Below are positions 56,106 to 64,000 of a stretch of DNA of 64,000 nt, in pieces (position 1 is the first letter of the stretch; every line of letters begins with the position of its first letter). A program made the position numbers and the translations under genes. Origin of the DNA: Silurus meridionalis (lineage: Eukaryota > Chordata > Actinopteri > Siluriformes > Siluridae); NCBI RefSeq assembly GCF_014805685.1, contig NC_060886.1, forward strand, positions 20,558,108 to 20,622,107, given 5' to 3'. The notes beneath the pieces are model-generated. The model worked only from the letters and a program-made list of their open reading frames with translations, made no database searches and was not told the DNA's origin.

Positions 56106-57101
56106 CTTTGGAAAATCTAAATCAGTCCAAATGAATGAATTTTCAGTTCATTGCTGTAAATATATTGCTAAAAATACTTGACCTTGCTTCATGTATAGGG
56201 AATTATCCATGAATTTGTCATCATGTTTAGACTATGGCATTCCTTGTTTGCTTGCATTAGTCATGGAGGCCTGGCTTGTCTGGAGCCTGTCAGGAATGAG
56301 TAAACGTAAGGAGCACTTTACTTCAATTGTGGTGTCTGTGGTTTTTTTTGCAGACACGTCTGGGTAGTTTGAGTGATTTATTATTCCAAAACACTAGCTG
56401 GTGTCATGGTTCCAAAAGGCTTTCAAAAAAAGATACATAAAATCTTGTAGCAGATGTTTCCCAATTTTAATCAACTAACTGTCTGTGCTGAGGTTGAAAT
56501 TCTGGAAAACACCTTCTTTTAAGAATTTCAGCCAGGAATATTCATACGTCATAAATGTTTTAATGTTGTTAAAATTCTACAATAGTTCTGGCCCGCCTTC
56601 ATTGGCTAACAATGAATTTCCTTGATAAATTGTAACATGCTAGTGATAATGTACTAGACATTGCATGGTGAAGGTGTTAAATATACAGTAATCCCCTGTT
56701 TATCGTGGTGGTTATGTTCCAAAACCTTCCCGCGATAAACGAAAAACCGCAATAAACTGACCCAAAAATGCTATTTGTACTGTACTGTATAAACATTTTA
56801 TAATCAATAATTATATTTTTATTAAAACATTTAATTATTTCAACATAAAACTCCATAAAAACAATTCCCTATAAGTTTTTTGGTCTATCGTGCTATCCGC
56901 AAGAGAAATGCAATTCCGCGATAAACCAGGGCATGAGATTCGAACCGAGGTAAAGTGGGGGATTACTGTATTTCTGAATTGCTGTTTGCTTAATAACATA
57001 AGGAGCTAGAATTCCTAAATAAATAGAGAAAAAAAATCATGCATAGTTTTCATTCTTTGCTGCAGATGTAGTAGACTGATATCAGCTTGAAAAAAATAAT
57101 G

Positions 57102-57169
<68 letters not shown>

Positions 57170-57254
57170 CTATTCTGCCCTAATCCATAAAATCAGCATA
57201 AAAACCTGTGATATTTATGACTTGTTTAGTCTAGTGTATGTGTATATGTGTGTG

Positions 57255-57287
<33 letters not shown>

Positions 57288-58093
57288 AGATGCTGGTGTC
57301 ACATGAGTACTTCATATGGGTAAAGATCATGTACTCATTGGGGTACAGCATCTCTGTGATCTCCCTCACCATTGCTATCATGCTGCTGTGTGTGTTCAGG
57401 TACAGCCTTGTAAGTGTGTGTATAGTACCTTTAATATAAGCCTAATAAATCTGTCATTAACAAAAATACATTACGGAATGTTTCCTTTTCTCAGAAAACT
57501 CCACTGCACACGGAATTTCATCCACATGCAGCTCTTTCTGTCCTTCATTTTGCGAGCTGTTTTCATTTTCATCAGAGATGCGGCGCTACACAAATCACAG
57601 GATTATTACCACTGTGAATCTCACCCGGTACACACAGCACTCTTTTGCATAAAATATGCCCACATAAATTAGGAATACACCAGTGGTGGGCGGTCAGCGC
57701 CAGCAAAGCCTTCTCTGCTGGCCTAAACACTATCAGAAGCACTGACCTACATTTACAACTTAAATTCTAATATTTGTTCCATAAAATTGTATTAATTTAT
57801 TTCCAACAGGTAATTCTCTTCATTTTGTAGTGTTTCTTTTGGCTGCAATGCTTCCAGTACGTGTATGTGGATGTTAGATGTTTTTGTCCAATCAGATTTT
57901 AGCCTCTATATGCTGCCATGTCAATCTAATCTGCCCAGTACCTTTAAAGTCAGTACTGCTGGCTCTTTTACCATAGAGAATATTATCAATGGGTCTGTTT
58001 CTTTAACCAATCAGATTTCAAATTTGCCTCACAGTTGTAGTGTAGAGGTTTGGAGTCTTAACTGGGTTTCTTGCTTTAGTAAAATGGTTTTCA

Positions 58094-58140
<47 letters not shown>

Positions 58141-59184
58141 CACTGAAGGCCCAGGTACCAAATGCACGGCCCGCCACTGGAATACACATTATAGTTATAG
58201 CAATATATAATTTACATTATCAGTTAACATAGATAAATGTGTTATTTACTGACTGTAAATTATGAATTTGTAATTTCTTTCAGGTTGGCTGTAAGGTTGC
58301 ACTGATTTTTTCAAATTTTGGCATACTGGCCAACTATAGCTGGTTGCTGGTAGAGGGCCATTACCTGCATAGCCTCATTCACCTGTCTTTACATTCCCCA
58401 AGAAAACGCCGGCAGTGGTACATCAGCTTTGGCTGGGGTATGTCACAATAAATTACTTCTGTAGCTCATCCAACTAATGACCCAGAGGTTTTTGATTCAA
58501 CATGGATATGAACATGCAAAACTCCACCCAGACAATAACCTAAGAAACAAACCAGAGGCCCTGGAGCAGTCAGATTAATGCTACTCACTGCACCACCAAT
58601 TGCTTTCTGACTACAGAAAATCTTGTTGACCAGAAATGAAGTTATTAAGCAAGTAAAATCTTACTGGCATTGATAAACATGCAGTAAACTAAACAAGAGA
58701 CAGATGATTGGTATACAATACTTTCTTCTGTAATTAATTAAATGTATTTAAAAATATTAATTTTAGGAAGGCGATAACATTGAATCACGTAATTTAAAAA
58801 AACATCACCGTATAAAAATATTTTAGGTTCAATTTAAAGAAAAACGATTTTTTATTTAAAAAAAAAAAAAATGTTGCTCCTTTTCAAGAAGGCTGCCAAT
58901 ATTTGCCCTGTGGATTCCAGAATCTCTTTTTGCACATTTCTCTCAAATACGCTAGCAAACATTAAAATCTCTTAAGCACACATACAAATATGTACATGGT
59001 GTTTTGTTCTTTTAGCAACAATTCACTATTATTTAATGTTATAATAATTAATTAGACTGGCATGTGATAGATCAGTGGTTAAGGTGTTGGATTTCTGATC
59101 GGAATTATGTTTTTATTTATTTTTTAATCCCAGCATCACCAAGCTGCTACTGTTGGGCAGCAAGGACATTAATCTTAAACTTCT

Positions 59185-59245
<61 letters not shown>

Positions 59246-60669
59246 TTATAACTTATCATAATTGCAAGACGCTCTGGATAGTGTTGTAATGCCATAAATA
59301 TAATGTAAATGTGAATGATAAATGTGCAATCTTGTACTGCTGAGATAAACTTTGGCTGTGTTCATTTTCACTCAGGCACGCCTATGTTCATCGTCATTAT
59401 GTGGAGTGTCGCCAAATATCTGGAGGAGGATGAAGGGTGTGTTCAGACAAACCATCAATACAACATAGTGCCACAATCATGTAAAGCATTGACAGAAGTT
59501 CAAGCTTAAGTTTCCAAATAGTTGCAATGTCCTCATTTGTCTGATAATTTGAACTGGCAAACACAATACATGTACATATACACATATAGTTTCATGTTCA
59601 CTACATTACACGTCATTTATTACGACATATACTGATTTGTATCGTTCTGAAATTTCGCATATTGCCAGATTTATTATTATTAGATTTCTGCAAAAAAATA
59701 TATTTATCTGCCTACCATTAAGCGAATCAAGGTCACTGTTTGGATTGAAGTCAGTTATTACCAATAACAGCATGTTACAGTGTTTTATTCATATCACAGC
59801 CTTTAAGTAAACCCAAGACACCAGACATATTTCAACACAGTCACACACCATTTTGTTATATAGTTACAAGTTATAATCTATTGATTTGTGTTAATGGATA
59901 CGAATTTCCCTTTTTTTCATGTCATTTAGCATGACTGGCTCCATTTGGCTCCGGCACCATAGCAGTGGAGGCTAAGGATCATATGTAAAGCTGACAAAAA
60001 TGCCAAATGTAATCTTTTTTTATCAGAGAATAAGGCAGAAAATATAGGATTAGGGTTAGGATTAGAGTTATACTGTAATAAATGTGTATTTCTCTAATTA
60101 ACGCAGTCTCCTTAATTAACATGGAGAATATATTGACTTATTTTGACTGGAACAAACCACAGACGATGGTTTATAACAGCGAGTATCTTACAGAATATAA
60201 TGCAATAAAAATAAGGATACAATCTCCTGATTAGATGTTGAGTTATAGTGCTTGAAGATTAAAAAATCAATAACAAATGAGAAAAGAACATGTGAAAAAA
60301 AAATGGCCGAACACCAAAAATACTTCTTATTGAAATACATTGCGTGGAAAGTCATGCTAAGTGACATGAAAAAAAGGAAATTTGTGTCCATGAACATGAA
60401 TCAATAGATTAAATTTTGTGACTATATCATGAAATGCTGTGAGACTGGGCTCCATTTTTTGACTGACTGCCTACATATGAAGTCATAAGACAATTGTGAA
60501 AATATAGGAAAATTACACCCCTTAATACATAACCTGCATGTTGCAAGATGTGACAGTAAAATGTTTTGTATTGCAGAACTGATTGATATTACTGGCAACT
60601 GATGCATGTGCTGGAAAATGAAACCCCCTTCACTTGCACCTCATTAAATGGAGTAATCTTGGTGATATT

Positions 60670-60752
<83 letters not shown>

Positions 60753-62807
60753 ATTTTCAGGTGTTGGGAGACAAGAAGCAGAGGCTGGATCTGGTGGATT
60801 CTGAGAGTTCCTGTAATCCTGTCCATTACTGTAAGCAAAATATAGACATGCTTTCACACAGTCGGAAGAACTTGTATCTGTCATCTTTATAATTGGAAAT
60901 CTTTCACCTGTCACATTTCATCTACTCTCATCAAAAATATATACAAGATCTAAATGACATAAATATTGATAGCTTATTGTTGTTGTAATTGTTACATTAC
61001 CATATAAATAGCATGTTTATTTATTTCCTGAATTGGCTAAAGTTTGTTCGCTGTGTTTGTTTTCATTCGACATCACTCAGGTGAACCTCCTGTTTTTCCT
61101 GAGAATCATACAGACAATTGTAAGCAAGATGAGAGCTCCGGACATGATTGGAAATGAGTTTAAACAGCACAAGTAAGTTAAACAGCCAGCACAGAGAGCA
61201 ATATAAAAATGCAATGTTCCAGGCAAACAGGAAAGAGGAAAAAGACACAGAACAGATGGAACAATTCTGTATTTTAGTTTTACATACTTTTGTGATGCTG
61301 TTCATCTGCTGTATTGCATGAAGGAAGCTGGCCAAGTCCACACTGCTGCTAGTGTCACTGTTTGGTGTGCAGTACGCCCTCTTCACTTTTTTCCCTGATG
61401 GAGTTGACATCCTTACCTTCCAGATCTGGAACGCCATCGAGCTTGCCCTGGCCTCCACACAGGTGACGGCTTATACAGTTGCTAACTAAAATATAAAACA
61501 TGACTGGGTAGGCTGTAATAAGGCATGGCATTAAGTTATACCACAGCCTACACGTTATTTTTCAATTACATCATGGTACCAAAGTGTCCAATACCACAGC
61601 ATATTTGGTTTTAGGTTGTGTCTCTGGAAGATTCATTTTTAGGACTATAACAATGAGTGTTTGAATGTTTATTAGATTTACTGTCTTTGGAAATGTCACT
61701 ATAAACAGCAGATGGAAATCATTCCAAAAAGGCACAAGGTCATGGCAAGGTCAAGTGTCTGAAATAGTTTTTTTAAAGCAGTTTCTTCCTTTAAACTGCA
61801 AGTGTTAACGTCACCATATCAAAGACTACAAGACTCATTTTTCTTTAAAAAATTACAAATATTTTCTTTCATTTTAATCTATTTAATACTCTTAGATCAT
61901 GTGGGTCATCTACCATGTATAGCAATAGAAACAATAGCGTATTAGAATGACCATATTCATATCAACCTGTGATTTGCCTTGAAGTTGACACTGTTTGCAA
62001 GGGCCTTCTTGTGCTGGAAAATTAAATATGAGAAATCAACATTGTCTTGCTAACACATCCACCTAGTATACATTCATGCAATTTGCTTTTGAATACTCCA
62101 ATATGATTAGGTAACACCTATCATACCCTATCATTGTTTATTTAACTATATAAGCATGTCCTATTGTATTTTATTCATAACAGCTCTACAGATTTTTTTT
62201 TTTTTTTGTACCAATGTGCAGATGTTTTTACACCAGGCATTAACCATAAACTAGTTTAAAAAACTTTGGCTCATGCACTGAGAGAATTGACTGTTTGTGT
62301 ATCTCTTCTATTGTGCAGGGCTTTATAGTAGCACTTCTATACTGCTTTCTTAATGGAGAGGTAAGTGTCTCTGACCTATGTTTACTCAGTCATTAAATAT
62401 TTCTATCTGGAGGTTGAAATAAGACCAATAGAGCAGGTGATTAATAAGAATTAAGTGGATAAATCAGAGAACCTGAAGATATTCATCTTCAAATATATAT
62501 TTTTTTCTGTAGTCAGCACAATTCATTATTCAACAAACAGCACTAACTATAGTACTTATAAATGTTACACATTTAGCTCCTTTTCATCTTTGATTTCTTA
62601 TTTCATTTTTATTATAATACACTTATTCAATACTTCCTAACTTTTGACCTTTGGTAGGTTCAGCACGAGATTACGCGGCGCCGGAGACGGTGGCGTCTAA
62701 AGCAGCGCGTCCATGGTGACATCAGACCACACCACGGTTCCCTTAGCCAAAGTGGCCTACCCCTCACTCAGATCTCACTGTTAGCCAGAGTTAATAACAT
62801 ATCCTAA
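52911..62807 (+). CDS. sctr: Secretin-family (class B1) GPCR, best fit secretin receptor (13 exons, complete)
   Basis: Exons: 52911-52970, 53832-53940, 55103-55198, 55287-55393, 57290-57399, 57495-57627, 58284-58437, 59376-59436, 60761-60830, 61081-61172, 61324-61462, 62319-62360, 62658-62807. They total 1323 nt, 440 residues, with all phases consistent; the 61-, 70-, 92- and 42-nt exons are standard for class B1. It is a plasma-membrane peptide-hormone receptor, expected to raise cAMP through Gs. Seen: hydrophobic N-terminal signal (residues 1-20), an extracellular hormone-binding domain with its conserved Cys (ECD, CN, GCS, NCW, KCP, NCT, ACG), seven hydrophobic segments, the TM3-loop 2 Cys pair (about 208 and 278), LHCTRN in intracellular loop 1, and a short basic tail. 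GNE before [16 protein letters not shown] and the 440-residue length favour [14 protein letters not shown] recalls VIPR1, and some loops recall GHRHR. The adjacent tmem37 supports SCTR by synteny. Confidence 0.85.
53832..53940 (+). CDS. sctr: sctr exon 2: start of hormone-binding domain
   Basis: The exon is 109 nt, phase 0 in and phase 1 out. It reads [20 protein letters not shown], then [16 protein letters not shown]. It holds the first two conserved Cys and two N-glycosylation sequons (NIT, NST). The donor is GTATTT. Confidence 0.92.
54186..54264. repeat. 20-bp inverted repeat with 39-nt structured loop (hairpin)
   Basis: The arms 54186-54205 and 54245-54264 are exact reverse complements (ATTTACAGGATATTTAATTT and its partner). 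A smaller inner stem (TGCATTT / AAATGCA) lies within the loop, so the transcript could fold to a pre-miRNA-sized hairpin of about 79 nt. It lies in sctr intron 2. Confidence 0.85.
54395..54449. repeat. (TC)n microsatellite
   Basis: About 27 TC units in sctr intron 2. Confidence 0.95.
55103..55198 (+). CDS. sctr: sctr exon 3: hormone-binding domain
   Basis: The exon is 96 nt, phase 1 on both sides. It reads [20 protein letters not shown], then KCPTFLRVK. The WDDVNCWP motif is the class B1 signature of this domain. The acceptor is acccctgcag and the donor GTTAGT. Confidence 0.96.
55287..55393 (+). CDS. sctr: sctr exon 4: hormone-binding domain end
   Basis: The exon is 107 nt, phase 1 in and phase 0 out. 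It reads [20 protein letters not shown], then [23 protein letters not shown] is the conserved class B block, carrying an N-glycosylation site and the last Cys pair. The donor is GTATGA. Confidence 0.95.
55595..56040 (-). mobile_element. Decayed LINE 3' fragment, minus strand
   Basis: Minus-strand text near 55820-55605 parallels the 3' region of the L2-like LINE at 41400-41640 (TQMRM... LLIRD order in the conceptual frame; GACACAATATTCTGTCCTTT at its end). The adjoining 55860-56000 block (CCATCCTCATGGTAAGTTGT) belongs to the same fish repeat group. Confidence 0.5.
56073..56103. repeat. (GA)n microsatellite
   Basis: About 15 GA units in sctr intron 4. Confidence 0.92.
56684..56970. mobile_element. 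pogo/Tigger-like short DNA element (283 bp) with TA duplication
   Basis: The body is 56686-56968 and the ends are CAGTAATCCCCTGTTTATCG and GTGGGGGATTACTG, flanked by TA. The internal CCGCGATAAACG motifs are inverted near both ends (GCGATAAACC). The CAGTAATCCC terminus resembles Tigger-type elements. No coding capacity. Confidence 0.8.
57104..57163. repeat. (AT)n microsatellite
   Basis: About 30 AT units in sctr intron 4, about 130 bp before exon 5. Confidence 0.96.
57248..57287 (+). repeat. (GT)n microsatellite forming the exon 5 acceptor tract
   Basis: About 20 GT units with one CG interruption run directly into the AG at 57288-57289 before sctr exon 5. Confidence 0.95.
57290..57399 (+). 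CDS. sctr: sctr exon 5: TM1
   Basis: The exon is 110 nt, phase 0 in and phase 2 out. It reads [20 protein letters not shown], then [16 protein letters not shown]. VKxxYxxGYS is the class B TM1 pattern. The acceptor follows a GT repeat; the donor is GTACAG. Confidence 0.95.
57495..57627 (+). CDS. sctr: sctr exon 6: intracellular loop 1 and TM2
   Basis: The exon is 133 nt, phase 2 in and phase 0 out. It reads [20 protein letters not shown], then [26 protein letters not shown] and FILRA are class B hallmarks. Confidence 0.97.
57673..58187. mobile_element. Non-autonomous hAT element with perfect 8-bp duplication
   Basis: The body is 57681-58179, between identical GAATACAC copies at 57673-57680 and 58180-58187. 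The ends CAGTGGTGGGC and, inverted, CAGTGGCGGGC form terminal repeats. It has no transposase. A (CT)n run lies near its right end. It sits in sctr intron 6, 46 bp after exon 6. Confidence 0.92.
58095..58138. repeat. (CT)n microsatellite inside the hAT element
   Basis: About 21 CT units close to the right end of the hAT element. Confidence 0.95.
58284..58437 (+). CDS. sctr: sctr exon 7: TM3 and intracellular loop 2
   Basis: The exon is 154 nt, phase 0 in and phase 1 out. It reads [20 protein letters not shown], then [18 protein letters not shown]. It has the TM3 Cys that pairs with loop 2 and the class B block [12 protein letters not shown] (His in place of the usual Leu at the variable position). 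The donor is GTATGT. Confidence 0.97.
58480..58620. repeat. Degenerate dispersed fish repeat
   Basis: The blocks ATGAACATGCAAAACTCCAC and CTACTCACTGCACCACCAAT are of the same family as 29780-29990. It lies in sctr intron 7. Confidence 0.5.
59058..59315 (+). mobile_element. tRNA-derived SINE interrupted by an (AT)n run
   Basis: The A-box-like GATCAGTGGTTAAGGTGTTG, the body CTGCTACTGTTGGGCAGCAA and the 3' tail GCAAGACGCTCTGGATAGTG, then TGCCATAAATATAATGTAAA, make the same fish SINE family as 3005-3180. The (AT)n run sits at 59188-59238 inside it. Confidence 0.7.
59188..59238. repeat. (AT)n microsatellite
   Basis: About 25 AT units inside the SINE, in sctr intron 7. Confidence 0.96.
59376..59436 (+). 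CDS. sctr: sctr exon 8: TM4
   Basis: The exon is 61 nt, phase 1 in and phase 2 out, the standard class B length. It reads [19 protein letters not shown]. The donor GTGTGT at 59437 is chosen over the longer open frame because only it joins to the CWE of exon 9. Confidence 0.93.
59437..60760 (+). other. sctr: sctr intron 8 (1.3 kb)
   Basis: Apart from the (GT)n run at its 3' end, I recognise nothing here. Confidence 0.75.
60674..60751 (+). repeat. (GT)n microsatellite next to the exon 9 acceptor
   Basis: About 39 GT units end 9 bp before the exon 9 junction (gcattttcag). This leaves only a four-T pyrimidine tract outside the repeat. Confidence 0.97.
60761..60830 (+). CDS. sctr: sctr exon 9: extracellular loop 2 and start of TM5
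   Basis: The exon is 70 nt, phase 2 in and phase 0 out. It reads [20 protein letters not shown], then SIT. CW and WWI.R.P are the class B loop 2/TM5 hallmarks. The donor is GTAAGC. Confidence 0.96.
61081..61172 (+). CDS. sctr: sctr exon 10: TM5 and intracellular loop 3
   Basis: The exon is 92 nt, phase 0 in and phase 2 out. It reads [20 protein letters not shown], then [10 protein letters not shown]. Loop 3 carries the basic K/R residues used for Gs coupling in this family. The donor is GTAAGT. Confidence 0.96.
61324..61462 (+). CDS. sctr: sctr exon 11: TM6 and start of TM7
   Basis: The exon is 139 nt, phase 2 in and phase 0 out. It reads [20 protein letters not shown], then [20 protein letters not shown]. 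The usual TM6 PLFG Pro is Ser here (VSLFG) and the usual GxH is GVQ. Both are departures from motifs widely kept in class B1 and worth confirming. The acceptor is gcatgaag; the donor GTGACG. Confidence 0.95.
62319..62360 (+). CDS. sctr: sctr exon 12: TM7 end
   Basis: The exon is 42 nt, phase 0 on both sides, reading [14 protein letters not shown], the highly conserved QG..VA.LYCFLN.EV motif. The acceptor is tattgtgcag and the donor GTAAGT. Confidence 0.97.
62658..62807 (+). CDS. sctr: sctr exon 13: cytoplasmic tail and stop
   Basis: The exon is 150 nt including TAA at 62805-62807. It reads [20 protein letters not shown], then [20 protein letters not shown]. It has a very basic membrane-proximal helix 8 region, then Ser-containing tail sites that could be phosphorylated. 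Confidence 0.93.
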   Translation, partial: VQHEITRRRRRWRLKQRVHGDIRPHHGSLSQSGLPLTQISLLARVNNIS

Positions 62808-63600
62808 AGCAGACCATAACACAGCTGTTAAAATATTATACACACGATTTACTGTAAAGCCAAAAAAACATTAACTCTTGCTAATTACAAACATGACCAA
62901 ATAAATCAAACTATAAGAATGAACAGTCTCAGTGTAGTTTGAGTGCAGTTTTACTTGCCAGGTTTCTGTCCCATTAATCAGTTAATATAATCTGTTAATA
63001 GAATAATAGTTGAGTGAGGAATCCAAGCATTTCTGCTGAAAACACTGCAATATAAGGAAAATGTTTTATGCTGTATTTATATGACACCATGAAGTGGCTT
63101 TAAAGCTAAAACAGCATACTCTAAATAAATGGTAGATTATTCATTTTTCATATATAAAGCTTATATTATGTGGTTTTAAATTATCTGTGTTTTTGCAAAC
63201 TGATTTTGCTAAAAGTTTTTAAAAACTGTCTTAACTAACCTGAACTCTCCAAACTGTATATTGTTTAAATTATATTGGACAATCTTGCATCATGTTCCAC
63301 TGTCATTGTTTATCATAGTTTTTAGTTATATATTCCTAGCCAAAGGCTTGTTTACAAAAAAGATCCCTTTTAAAGCACTAAAAAGCCCTCATTCTCTAGT
63401 TTCAATACCATTTACAGAGCTCGTTGTGTCTATATAAATGGTATGATGTACTGACATTTGAAAAAGAAGTAAAACTGATTATAAAGCACTGAAGGAGATA
63501 TTAATGATGCTGCTTCTGTTGCTATTGTAGTTCTGTATTTTTGTTGCTGCTGCTTAGTACAATTGATTTTGAACATTATTAAAGTCTAAACATTGTGAAT
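62808..63600 (+). terminator. sctr: sctr 3' UTR with candidate polyadenylation signals
   Basis: AATAAA occurs at 62900-62905 and 63124-63129, and ATTAAA at 63578-63583. Which one is used cannot be told from sequence. The last lies within about 90 bp of a minus-strand AATAAA (63669-63664) that could serve tmem37. Confidence 0.4.
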
Positions 63601-63840
63601 TGTGTGAAACATATATGATATGGTACGTCAAATATACACGATAGAGTGAAATTGTGGAACTTTTTTATTAAGACGTTTTCAAAAAAGAATCAGATGTATT
63701 TAGTTAACTTTTAGATTCTGCCTAATTACACAGATAAACTATTACGATCAACAAATGCAGCTTTTATAATAAACAGATTAAAACTTTTTATGTGAATGTT
63801 GTACATAACTCAGCAGTGGTAAGCAAAAATTAGCAAATGT

Positions 63841-64000
63841 CTATGGTTTCCATACATCATTAGTGGAGTGTGGAAAATACTCCATGCTCTGGATGTGCCG
63901 TGCTGCCATGCCATTGAGGAAGAAGAGGAATGTTGCAGTGAACTGGCACCAGAAAGTGAGCGTGAGCCCCAAAGGTGTAGCAAAGTCCCAAACAAGAAAC
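63841..64000 (-). CDS. tmem37: tmem37-like membrane protein, last exon (partial, cut by window edge)
   Basis: The minus-strand frame enters from the right edge and stops at TAG (63843-63841). The 52 visible residues include LGLTLTFWCQFTATFLFFLN, then GMAARHIQSMEYFPHSTNDV and the terminal WKP. This matches the last transmembrane segment of TMEM37 as I recall it (FTLMFWCEFTASFLLFLN, then a short tail). TMEM37 is a four-helix membrane protein related to calcium-channel gamma subunits. It adjoins SCTR in mammals, so sequence and place agree. It converges with sctr. The longer frame in another register (63995-63810) is its shadow. Confidence 0.75.
   Translation of the reverse strand, partial: FLVWDFATPLGLTLTFWCQFTATFLFFLNGMAARHIQSMEYFPHSTNDVWKP

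Larger units (their letters stand above)
55394..57289 (+). other. sctr: sctr intron 4 (1.9 kb)
   Basis: The intron holds a LINE-end fragment, a (GA)n run, a pogo-like short element and an (AT)n run, listed separately. It ends in a (GT)n tract that takes the place of a normal polypyrimidine tract. Confidence 0.8.

Noticed and set aside
59376..59509. Longer reading of sctr exon 8 to a stop at 59509
   Set aside because: It runs into the intron; splicing at 59437 gives the standard 61-nt exon and restores the conserved CW motif of exon 9.
52911..62807. Naming the receptor vipr1 or ghrhr
   Set aside because: Some residues fit each ([10 protein letters not shown] with VIPR1, FIRDAALH with GHRHR), but the GNE loop 3 motif, the 440-residue length and the adjacent tmem37 favour sctr. 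A phylogeny is needed to settle it.
1..64000. CRISPR arrays, bacterial operons or phage-like systems
   Set aside because: None seen: genes are intron-split vertebrate genes and the regular repeats are microsatellites or transposon ends.

Overview
This is vertebrate nuclear DNA and almost certainly a teleost fish. Genes are split by GT-AG introns, the DNA is AT-rich with many microsatellites, and the transposable elements are fish-type: several Tc1/mariner copies, hAT and pogo/Tigger-like short elements, L2-like and RTE-like LINEs, and tRNA-derived SINEs. An otophysan (catfish or characin relative) would fit, but the species cannot be fixed from the sequence alone.

Three protein-coding genes can be read. 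(1) Minus strand, 38370 down to 1565: cobll1 (cordon-bleu WH2 repeat protein-like 1). I could join twelve coding exons with every intron phase agreeing, giving an uninterrupted frame of 1024 codons plus a stop. The last exon in view ends with TGA as its final codon, directly before a consensus splice donor, and no WH2 actin-binding domain is seen. Either this copy ends early, or the WH2 exon lies beyond the left edge and is out of reach in this allele. (2) Plus strand, 52911 to 62807: a complete 13-exon class B1 G-protein-coupled receptor of 440 residues in the secretin/VIP/PACAP/GHRH subfamily. Sequence resemblance and its neighbour favour the secretin receptor, sctr. (3) Minus strand, 64000 down to 63841: the last exon of a membrane protein resembling TMEM37, the neighbour of SCTR in mammals, cut by the right edge. 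sctr and tmem37 converge tail to tail; cobll1 and sctr diverge from a 14.5 kb repeat-rich interval.

Layout: 1-1564, no recognised gene; 1565-15815, cobll1 exons 12 to 3, with two SINEs, a Tc1 remnant and an RTE-like LINE in the large intron at 5289-13471; 15816-19818, an intron and exon 2; 19819-38311, the 18.5 kb first intron; 38312-38720, exon 1 and a CpG-richer presumed promoter; 38721-52910, intergenic, with an L2-like LINE, a Tc1 remnant, a 39-bp perfect inverted repeat, an inverted RTE-like LINE, a 911-bp pogo/Tigger-like element and a fuller Tc1 element; 52911-62807, sctr, with a hAT short element in intron 6 and a pogo-like one in intron 4; 62808-64000, tail-to-tail 3' ends of sctr and tmem37.

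The three genes do not form a pathway. cobll1 encodes an actin-associated scaffold, and sctr encodes a cAMP-coupled peptide hormone receptor. I found no rRNA, tRNA gene, CRISPR array or prokaryotic-type system. The points most worth checking are the cobll1 terminal stop, an apparent secretin receptor in a fish, splice acceptors embedded in GT microsatellites, and several perfect hairpins.
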